Positions 33,579 through 38,300 of a stretch of 38,300 bases of DNA are shown piece by piece. The stretch spans positions 1 through 38,300 of the forward strand of contig CALVVB010000007.1 in assembly GCA_944363735.1 (NCBI GenBank). Reading direction: 5' to 3'. The notes under the pieces were generated by a model, which saw only the letters and a program-made list of their open reading frames with translations, had not been told where the DNA came from and searched no databases. The DNA is from an uncultured Bacilli bacterium (lineage in GTDB: Bacteria > Bacillota_I > Bacilli_A > RF39 > UBA660). The translations under genes and the position numbers were made by a program. Position 1 is the stretch's first letter. The number at the start of each line of letters is the position of its first letter.

Positions 33579-34679
33579 ATGAAACTTCTTTTGATACTAT
33601 TATTATTTTTTTCGTGTCTAAATGTTTCGGCTAAAACTATTATTACTCCCTATTTAAAGGTGGGAGAAGTTCCTTCTAATTATCAAGTTAATGATAATGA
33701 AAAGATAGAGGTAGTTACTTATTATAAGCAAGAAAAAATTAATAAAGATTTTAAATATTTAGAAAAAGCTAATAAAGAATATACTATTAAGAGTGAAGAA
33801 ATAAAGTATGGAGAGTATGACAATTATCAGAAAAAGAGACTTGATAATAATATTTTAGATGAAGATATTAAGACTATATATTATTATCAAGATTTAAAAA
33901 AGATAGATAGTTTAACTATTAAAGATATTAATAACCTTCTTATTACAAAGTTAACCTTGAAATATAAAGATAATACTATTTATCAGTTAAATGATATTAA
34001 AAATGGGTATAAAATTAAACTGTCTAAAAAATATAGTCCTATCTATCTAACTTTAGAAATAACTTGTTTTTTAAATCAAGGTGATTTAGAAGGAAGTTTT
34101 TTTATAGAAAGTGATAACTATGTAAATAGAAAGATTAAAGTTACTGATAAGGGCTTTAATAATTTAAATATTAAATTAATTAATTGTTTAGAAAGAACTA
34201 TTTATGATAAAAAAATAAAAAAGACAACTAATATAGATGATAAATTTTATATAAATATTATTTCTGAAGAAACAATGTATCGTTATCGTAAAAAATATTA
34301 TAAGTATTATAAAGATGAATCTAAAATAGATAGTAAAATATTACCTGATTATAAGGTTGTCAGTACATTTAATAAGTATTATCTTTATCGTAAGGAGATA
34401 ATAGAAGTTTATGATAATATAATTCTTAATAATTATTTAGATTTAGATAAAGTAGTTAAAACTAGTACTATTCCTCTTAATAAATTAAAATTTAACTATA
34501 GTAATAATTGTGGATCTACAGTTTTATCTATTAAATATCAAGATTTTAAAGTAAATGCAGATATTACTTTTAATTGTGAAAAATATTCTAAAAGTAGAGT
34601 GAAAGTAGGTAAAACAAAATCTTTAAAAAGAGAAATATTTGGTATTTTGTTTAAGACATTATTTTTAAGAAAATTGTAG
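33579..34679 (+). CDS. Secreted protein of unknown function
   Basis: 366 residues. Signal peptide about 1-18 (LLLILLLFFSCLNVSA, cleavage before KTI). The rest is rich in Lys, Tyr, Ile and Asn, with predicted beta-strand character, a tyrosine/lysine-rich patch (YRYRKKYYKYYKDES) near residue 235, and a short basic C terminus. Four cysteines lie in the mature part. Start behind AGGAGGTG. It follows spoVAE by 32 nt, so it may be co-transcribed and act in the spore or forespore envelope; this is inference. I do not recognise the family. Confidence 0.55.
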   Translation: MKLLLILLLFFSCLNVSAKTIITPYLKVGEVPSNYQVNDNEKIEVVTYYKQEKINKDFKYLEKANKEYTIKSEEIKYGEYDNYQKKRLDNNILDEDIKTIYYYQDLKKIDSLTIKDINNLLITKLTLKYKDNTIYQLNDIKNGYKIKLSKKYSPIYLTLEITCFLNQGDLEGSFFIESDNYVNRKIKVTDKGFNNLNIKLINCLERTIYDKKIKKTTNIDDKFYINIISEETMYRYRKKYYKYYKDESKIDSKILPDYKVVSTFNKYYLYRKEIIEVYDNIILNNYLDLDKVVKTSTIPLNKLKFNYSNNCGSTVLSIKYQDFKVNADITFNCEKYSKSRVKVGKTKSLKREIFGILFKTLFLRKL

Positions 34680-34711
34680 ATTGAAAATAATAACTAGTTA
34701 TGTCGAAGTAC

Positions 34712-34740
34712 TTGTTTGTTACGTTAATTTTATTTATTAT
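34712..34740 (+). promoter_or_regulatory. Sigma-A-like promoter of the sigma-factor gene
   Basis: TTGTTT (34712-34717), 17 nt spacer, TATTAT (34735-34740), 27 nt before the start codon. A 12-bp palindrome, ATAACTAGTTAT (34690-34701), and AAGTACTT (34706-34713) lie at or upstream of the -35. Confidence 0.6.
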
Positions 34741-34767
34741 TAAAGCGAATAGAAAGGATATGTTTTT

Positions 34768-35412
34768 ATGCAAGAAGAAGCCTTAAAATATATTGGTATA
34801 GTTAAAAGTATTACTAGTAAGTATAGTTTTAGAAGTGATTATGATGATTTGTTTCAAGCAGGAATGTTAGGCTTACAAACAGCTTTACAAAAGTATGATA
34901 GTAGTAAAGAAACAAACTTTACAGATTATGCATATCTGTGGATAAAAGGAGAAGTGTTGAAAGCAGTTAATAATAATTATCAAGTTCATATTCCTAGTGA
35001 TATTTATAAGCTTTCTAAAGATATTAAAGATGCAAGAGAATACCTATCCCAAAATTTAGGTAGAGAACCTACTACTTTGGAAATAGCTTATTTTTTAGGG
35101 ATAAGTGAAGAAAAGGTAATTAGTATTATGAATGCTGTTACGACTCCTTATAGTTTAGATAATAGTTATTTAGATGATGATTATAATCTATATAACAAAA
35201 TAGCTTTGATAGAAAAAGGTTATGATGTAGGTGTTCTTGATTTAAAAGAAGCGATTATGGGACTTGAAGAAAGTGAAAGAGCATTAATAACTTCAAGATA
35301 TTATCAAGATATGACCCAACAGGAAACAGCTGATATACTTGGGTTATCTCAAGTTCAAGTTAGTAGAAAAGAAAATAAAATATTAGAAAAATTAAAAAGT
35401 AAAGTAGCATGA
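34768..35412 (+). CDS. Sigma-70 family factor, sporulation (SigF/G/B) type
   Basis: 214 residues. Region 2 is recognisable near 22-62 (DYDDLFQAGMLGLQTALQKYD...FTDYAYLWIKGEV), region 3 near 75-120 (LGREPTTLEIAYFLGISEEKV), and region 4 with a helix-turn-helix near 163-205 (SRYYQDMTQQETADILGLSQ). This order and the short length fit the SigF/SigG/SigB group. In Bacillus the sigF gene lies next to the spoVA operon, which supports a sporulation role; the spoIIAA/AB partners are absent here. Which sigma factor it is cannot be told from sequence alone. Confidence 0.75.
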   Translation: MQEEALKYIGIVKSITSKYSFRSDYDDLFQAGMLGLQTALQKYDSSKETNFTDYAYLWIKGEVLKAVNNNYQVHIPSDIYKLSKDIKDAREYLSQNLGREPTTLEIAYFLGISEEKVISIMNAVTTPYSLDNSYLDDDYNLYNKIALIEKGYDVGVLDLKEAIMGLEESERALITSRYYQDMTQQETADILGLSQVQVSRKENKILEKLKSKVA

Positions 35413-35417
35413 TAATA

Positions 35418-36011
35418 TTACTTGCTTTTTTCTTTTATCTTTTTATAAATATAAGTGATTAATAATATTCCTAATAATATATAGATAGGAACTTTTAGTT
35501 TTTTTACAAAATTATCTAATATAATCCAGTTATTCCCTAGGGCATAACCAACATAGACAAAGGCAAAAGTCCAAGGAATACTACCTAGAGTTGTATAAAT
35601 AACAAACTTAATAAACGGAACTCTACTTACTCCCATAGGTAAAGATATGAGAGTTCTAATTATGGGGAAGTTTCTTCCGATAAAAGCAGCCCATGGACCA
35701 TATTTATTAAACCATTTATCACATTTATCTATATCTTCTTCTTTCATAAAGAAAAATTTACCATAAGTCTTTATAAAAGGTCTTCCTCCAAAATATCCAA
35801 AAGCATAGATTATAATGGCACAAAATACACTGCCAAGTACTCCTATTAGTAATGCCATATAAAAAGAAAAAAATCCTCTACCTGCTAATATTCCTGCTGT
35901 TGCAAGTATAAGTTCACTTGGAATAATTATTATAACTGCCTCAAGTACCATTCCAAGAAACATTCCAAAATAGCCTAAATTAGTCATTAAAGAAGTAATA
36001 TAAGAATCCAT
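35418..36011 (-). CDS. DedA-family (SNARE-associated/VTT) membrane protein
   Basis: 197 residues with about five hydrophobic segments, including re-entrant ones. DedA marks: the EAVIIIIPSELILATAGILAG stretch near 24-44, FGYFGGRPFIKTYGKFFF, and the FIGRNFPIIRTLISLPMGVSR motif around 113-133. DedA proteins are linked to membrane lipid (undecaprenyl or phospholipid) flipping and envelope integrity. On the minus strand, start behind AAAGGTG; convergent with the sigma gene (5-nt gap) and divergent from the deacetylase gene. Confidence 0.9.
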   Translation of the reverse strand: MDSYITSLMTNLGYFGMFLGMVLEAVIIIIPSELILATAGILAGRGFFSFYMALLIGVLGSVFCAIIIYAFGYFGGRPFIKTYGKFFFMKEEDIDKCDKWFNKYGPWAAFIGRNFPIIRTLISLPMGVSRVPFIKFVIYTTLGSIPWTFAFVYVGYALGNNWIILDNFVKKLKVPIYILLGILLITYIYKKIKEKSK

Positions 36012-36047
36012 TGTATCACCTTTAATTAAATATATGTAAAAAAAAGA

Positions 36048-36076
36048 TTGTTTATCTCTTAAATATTGCGTATAAT
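36048..36076 (+). promoter_or_regulatory. Sigma-A promoter of the polysaccharide deacetylase gene
   Basis: TTGTTT (36048-36053), 17 nt spacer, perfect TATAAT (36071-36076). It also shows that the in-frame TTG at 36,066 cannot be the start codon, as it lies upstream of the -10. Confidence 0.75.
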
Positions 36077-36110
36077 TTTAGTAAATAATAATAGGGGAGA
36101 TAGTGATATT

Positions 36111-37385
36111 ATGAAAATTAAACCTATTAGAGTCTTAATTATTGTATCTATATTTATTAGTGTAATATCTATAGCTAGTGGTATTTATATTTATAATGAT
36201 ACTAAAAGAAGAGAAGAAGAAGCTTTAACTATTTCTAAAGCTAGAGAATCTTTAATTAAAGATGAAAATGAATTAATTAAAATAAAATCTAATTATAGTA
36301 GTATTGTAAAGACTACTAAAGATACTAAACTTTATTTAAATGATAATGGTAAGTATAAAGATGTTGGTAGTATAAATAAAGATAATATATTAGAGCTTGA
36401 ATCTATTAATAATATTAGTTTAGATAATAAATATTTTAAATTATTAGGTAGTGATTATTATGTGTCTTATAAAGATGTAATACCTACTACTGATACTATT
36501 AATAAAAGATACCTTAATTATATAGAGTTTCCATTAGAAGTTACTGCCAAAGAAAAGGCTGTTTATTATGATGAGAATTTTAATGAAGTTTTTGTAATAA
36601 AAAATTCTGTGACTGCTAAAGTCATAGTTAACTTTGATGATTATTATGGTATTTCTTTATTATCAAGATTAGTCTATGTCAAAAAAGAAGATGTTAATAA
36701 TGTAGTAGAGGTAGATAGTAGTGAAGATATGGCAGAGTCTGTTCCTGCAATACTTTATCATTTTATCTATTTAGATGGTGATACTAGTTGTGGAGATATT
36801 ATTTGTCATAGTGAAGAACAGATAGACTCTCATTTTAAGTTTCTTGCTGACAATAACGTTTTTACCTTAAATACAAGTGAAGTATTAAGCTTTATTAAGG
36901 GTGAGATTAATCTTCCTAAGAAGTCTATTTTAATTACTATTGATGATGGGGCAAGAGCAGAGAACTTTATCCCTTTTCTAGAAAAATATGGTTTAAATGC
37001 AACACTATTTTTAGTTAGTTCTTGGTATCCAGTTAGTAAGTTTTCATCTCCATATTTAGAAATAGCAAGTCATACTCATAATATGCATACGACTGGTGTT
37101 TGTCCTACTGGCCAGGGAGGTGGTATTAACTGTTTACCGGAAAGTGATATACTTAATGATTTAAAATTAAGTAGAGAAACATTAAACAATACCAAAGCCT
37201 TTTGTTTTCCTTTTTATGAATATAGTGATTATTCTATTAATTTAGTAAAAGAAGCAGGTTTTGAAATGTCTTTTATTGGTGGTTCAACAAAAATAAAAAA
37301 GGGCATAGATCCTTATAAAATACCAAGATATCCTATTTTAAGTAACTTTGGTGTAGAGTATATAAGTAATTTAGTATTAGGTTAA
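36111..37385 (+). CDS. Membrane-anchored polysaccharide deacetylase
   Basis: 424 residues from the ATG at 36,111 behind AGGGGAGA. N-terminal anchor about 5-28, a coiled stretch, a spacer of ~180 residues resembling an SH3-like or Ig-like region, then a NodB-type carbohydrate esterase domain (about 215-424). Catalytic marks: TIDDG (metal-binding Asp) and the histidine cluster SHTHNMH. Such enzymes remove acetyl groups from peptidoglycan or other amino-sugar polymers at the cell surface. The histidine motif has one residue more than the usual HTxxH, as in some Firmicutes members. Confidence 0.85.
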   Translation: MKIKPIRVLIIVSIFISVISIASGIYIYNDTKRREEEALTISKARESLIKDENELIKIKSNYSSIVKTTKDTKLYLNDNGKYKDVGSINKDNILELESINNISLDNKYFKLLGSDYYVSYKDVIPTTDTINKRYLNYIEFPLEVTAKEKAVYYDENFNEVFVIKNSVTAKVIVNFDDYYGISLLSRLVYVKKEDVNNVVEVDSSEDMAESVPAILYHFIYLDGDTSCGDIICHSEEQIDSHFKFLADNNVFTLNTSEVLSFIKGEINLPKKSILITIDDGARAENFIPFLEKYGLNATLFLVSSWYPVSKFSSPYLEIASHTHNMHTTGVCPTGQGGGINCLPESDILNDLKLSRETLNNTKAFCFPFYEYSDYSINLVKEAGFEMSFIGGSTKIKKGIDPYKIPRYPILSNFGVEYISNLVLG

Positions 37386-37390
37386 TATTT

Positions 37391-37454
37391 ACGAGAATTC
37401 GTAACTAATTTATTACATATTTTTCTTGCTATAGAGAAATTAATATGATACTAT
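37391..37454 (+). repeat. Direct repeat A, copy 1 (toxin promoter segment)
   Basis: This 64-nt segment is repeated at 37,809-37,872 with 7 differences by my count. It contains the toxin promoter. Together with repeat B it marks two tandem copies of one regulatory module around different peptide genes. Confidence 0.85.
37426..37454 (+). promoter_or_regulatory. Promoter of toxin-like gene 1
   Basis: TTGCTA (37426-37431), 17 nt spacer, TACTAT (37449-37454) preceded by TG (extended -10). The RNA would begin near 37,461, so the pairing element GAGGACATTTAAT (37462-37474) lies at its very 5' end. Confidence 0.8.
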
Positions 37455-37517
37455 TTATATAGAGGACATTTAATGGTTGGGTGTTATCTCCGAGTATTTA
37501 TATTTGGAGGTGATACT

Positions 37518-37610
37518 ATGAGTAAAAAAGACTTTTTAGTTTCAACACTACTTTTTATAATAATTTTACTTATTGTATTACTTTTTGTAGTTATCATTAT
37601 ATTAATATAA
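37518..37610 (+). CDS. Hydrophobic peptide, type I toxin-like (module 1)
   Basis: 30 residues: MSKKD, then an almost unbroken membrane helix of Leu, Ile, Val and Phe. Start behind TTTGGAGGTG. The leader can fold so that TCTCC (37487-37491 approximately) pairs with the GGAGG ribosome site, as in the Fst group. A sigma-A promoter in front, an opposing promoter behind and an overlapping terminator pair make this a typical type I toxin-antitoxin layout. The peptide does not carry the polar C-terminal tail of Fst itself, so the family link is by organisation, not by sequence. Confidence 0.65.
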   Translation: MSKKDFLVSTLLFIIILLIVLLFVVIIILI

Positions 37611-37614
37611 AAAC

Positions 37615-37737
37615 AAAACAAAAAGAAAGCACTTAACTAAACAGCAGTTTAATTAGGTGCGAAACCATTACAGGAGAAGCACTTAACACATGCGACGTTA
37701 AATGTTCTCTTTTTTATTTTATGTAAATTTCTTTTAC
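37615..37737 (-). ncRNA. Predicted antisense RNA (antitoxin) of module 1
   Basis: From the minus-strand promoter at 37,744-37,772 the RNA would start near 37,737 and end at the hairpin GCACCTAATTAAAC/GTTTAGTTAAGTGC (plus strand 37,629-37,660), followed on the minus strand by TTTCTTTTTGTTTT. Length about 120 nt. Its first ~20 nt form a small hairpin (ATGTAAA/TTTACAT). It is complementary to the 3' UTR of the toxin mRNA and, by a repeat, to the mRNA 5' end. Ends are predicted, not measured. Confidence 0.65.
37674..37719 (+). terminator. Terminator of toxin-like mRNA 1
   Basis: GAGAAGCACTTAAC (37674-37687) pairs imperfectly with GTTAAATGTTCTC (37697-37709), followed by TTTTTTATTTT. The 3' arm is also complementary to the mRNA 5' end. 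Confidence 0.7.
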
Positions 37738-37774
37738 ATATTCATAGTATCATAAATATTAACTTTTGTCAAAA
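37710..37774 (+). repeat. Direct repeat B, copy 1 (antisense promoter segment)
   Basis: 65 nt identical to 38,109-38,173. It carries the T-run of the toxin terminator, the 5' hairpin of the antisense RNA and the minus-strand promoter. Confidence 0.9.
37744..37772 (-). promoter_or_regulatory. Antisense RNA promoter, module 1
   Basis: On the minus strand: perfect TTGACA (plus-strand positions 37767-37772), 17 nt spacer, TACTAT (37744-37749), preceded by TG in extended -10 position. It is closer to consensus than the toxin promoter, as expected for an antitoxin RNA in excess. Confidence 0.85.
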
Positions 37775-37808
37775 TTTTATATTAACCTATTAAAGCTATA
37801 ATAATGTT

Positions 37809-37872
37809 ACGACAATCCGTAGCTAATTTATTACATATTTTTCTTGTTATGCAGAAATTAATGTGATACTAT
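37809..37872 (+). repeat. Direct repeat A, copy 2
   Basis: Second copy of the 64-nt segment at 37,391-37,454; 57 of 64 positions match by my count. Confidence 0.85.
37844..37872 (+). promoter_or_regulatory. Promoter of toxin-like gene 2
   Basis: TTGTTA (37844-37849), 17 nt spacer, TACTAT (37867-37872) with extended TG. The RNA would start near 37,879, directly at the pairing element AGGAACATTTAT (37879-37890). Confidence 0.8.
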
Positions 37873-37931
37873 ATTTGTAGGAACATTTATGTGGGTGTCG
37901 CCTCCTATTCTATAGGAAAGGAGGAAAAGGC

Positions 37932-38027
37932 ATGAAGGCAAAGACTTTTATCATAAAAGTGTTAAAACTCATACCTGTTATTTTATTTAATCTTGCTTTC
38001 TTAGTTCTAACCTTCAAAATAAAATAG
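37932..38027 (+). CDS. Hydrophobic peptide, type I toxin-like (module 2)
   Basis: 31 residues, MKAKTFIIKVLKLIPVILFN and on to FKIK: lysines at both ends and one membrane helix with a central proline. Start behind AAAGGAGGA. The leader contains GCCTCCTAT (37900-37908), which can pair with the downstream ATAGG/GGAGG and hide the ribosome site. Its sequence is unlike that of peptide 1, although the flanking control regions are near-identical, so the toxins differ while the module is shared. Confidence 0.65.
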   Translation: MKAKTFIIKVLKLIPVILFNLAFLVLTFKIK

Positions 38028-38136
38028 ACACTCATCAATAGCATTGAGAGTGCTTTAACCAATTAAAACATTGGAGGGACATTCACGTGCAAAAATAAAT
38101 GTTCCTCATTTTTTATTTTATGTAAATTTCTTTTAC
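38012..38136 (-). ncRNA. Predicted antisense RNA (antitoxin) of module 2
   Basis: Starts near 38,136 from the minus-strand promoter at 38,143-38,171 and ends after the hairpin at plus-strand 38,029-38,052 (CACTC-A-TCAAT with ATTGAGAGTG, one bulge), followed on the minus strand by a TTTTATTTT tract. It overlaps the 3' UTR and perhaps the last codons of the toxin gene. Ends are predicted. Confidence 0.6.
38074..38116 (+). terminator. Terminator of toxin-like mRNA 2
   Basis: GAGGGACATT (38074-38083) pairs with AATGTTCCTC (38098-38107), followed by ATTTTTTATTTT. As in module 1, the 3' arm is also complementary to the mRNA 5' end. Confidence 0.65.
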
Positions 38137-38173
38137 ATATTCATAGTATCATAAATATTAACTTTTGTCAAAA
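38109..38173 (+). repeat. Direct repeat B, copy 2
   Basis: Second, identical copy of the 65-nt segment at 37,710-37,774. Confidence 0.9.
38143..38171 (-). promoter_or_regulatory. Antisense RNA promoter, module 2
   Basis: Minus strand: TTGACA (38166-38171), 17 nt spacer, TACTAT (38143-38148). Identical to the module 1 antisense promoter because it lies in repeat B. Confidence 0.85.
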
Positions 38174-38262
38174 ATTTAACTTGATTTTTTAGTAAATGTT
38201 TTATTATTCATTTTGTTCTTTTCCCCTAGTTTGACAGTTTTAATATAAAAATCTTTGCAAGC

Positions 38263-38284
38263 CTAGATAAAATCTAGTTTTTTT
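38263..38284 (+). terminator. Possible intrinsic terminator at the window end
   Basis: Stem CTAGAT/ATCTAG (38263-38268 and 38272-38277) with loop AAA, followed by TTTTTTT. No gene upstream clearly needs it; the 90 nt before it hold nothing I can identify. Confidence 0.4.
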
Positions 38285-38300
38285 ATATTTTTATACTTGC

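Noticed and set aside
35395-35450. Shared bidirectional terminator between the sigma gene and dedA
   Set aside because: Only a 5-bp stem (AAGTA/TACTT) with a long loop; too weak to list.
37381-38180. The 64/65-nt repeats as a CRISPR array or insertion-sequence ends
   Set aside because: Only two copies of each, about 400 nt apart, enclosing promoters and peptide genes; no transposase, no spacer pattern.
38231-38260. TTGACA near the window end as a promoter
   Set aside because: No acceptable -10 box at 16-18 nt; the nearby TATAAA is far too close.
1-38300. Alternative genetic code (TGA as tryptophan) given the mollicute-like base composition
   Set aside because: Several well-bounded genes end in TGA (spoVAC, pncA, the sigma gene) and tryptophan is encoded by TGG throughout.

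Overview
The window looks like a chromosomal segment of a low-GC, spore-forming, Gram-positive bacterium (Bacillota/Firmicutes). It is strongly AT-biased by eye (GC was not computed), uses strong purine-rich Shine-Dalgarno sequences and sigma-A-type promoters, and carries spoVA spore genes, a sortase and peptidoglycan hydrolases. TGA is a normal stop here (for example spoVAC and the nicotinamidase gene), so this is not a TGA=Trp mollicute. I cannot assign a genus. No rRNA, tRNA, CRISPR array, insertion sequence, integrase or relaxase was seen.

Region A (about 70-26,980) is one long same-strand block of about 25 genes that interleaves two kinds of machine. The first part carries membrane and surface proteins (124-3499), a class-B-like sortase, a 31-cysteine secreted protein, and a Tad/Flp-type pilus set: CpaB-like SAF protein, CpaF/TadA ATPase, TadB, TadC, a 53-residue Flp-like pilin, two TadE-like pseudopilins and a TadZ/CpaE-like protein with a degenerate P-loop. 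The second part is a Gram-positive-style type IV secretion system (T4SS): three VirB2-like two-helix proteins, a VirB6/TrbL-like channel protein, PrgI/VirB3, a VirB4 split into two genes, an M23-plus-glucosaminidase wall hydrolase, two small VirB8-like candidates, an NlpC/P60 wall hydrolase, a lipoprotein and a VirD4 coupling ATPase. No relaxase, prepilin peptidase or LPXTG substrate is present. The layout suggests one surface apparatus that combines a Tad pilus with a T4SS channel. This is the main candidate for an undescribed system.

Region B (26,997-31,693) is a four-gene NAD salvage operon: nicotinamidase, nicotinate phosphoribosyltransferase, a Nudix hydrolase and glutamine-dependent NAD synthetase. 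It is driven by a near-consensus promoter whose -10 box sits exactly in the centre of a 35-bp inverted repeat.

Region C (31,760-37,385) holds spoVAC, spoVAD and spoVAE, an unrecognised secreted protein, a sporulation-type sigma factor, a DedA-family membrane protein on the minus strand, and a membrane-anchored polysaccharide deacetylase on the plus strand.

Region D (37,391-38,175) holds two tandem modules that resemble type I toxin-antitoxin loci of the Fst/par kind. Each encodes a 30-31 residue hydrophobic peptide, has a sigma-A promoter in front of it and carries an opposing sigma-A promoter behind it, which would make an antisense RNA of about 125 nt. In both modules the predicted 5' end of the toxin mRNA is complementary to its 3' terminator arm and also to the antisense RNA, and the pairing is kept although the sequences differ. 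No stretch over 300 bases lacks content: the 321 bases between the two toxin ORFs are filled by these RNA signals.
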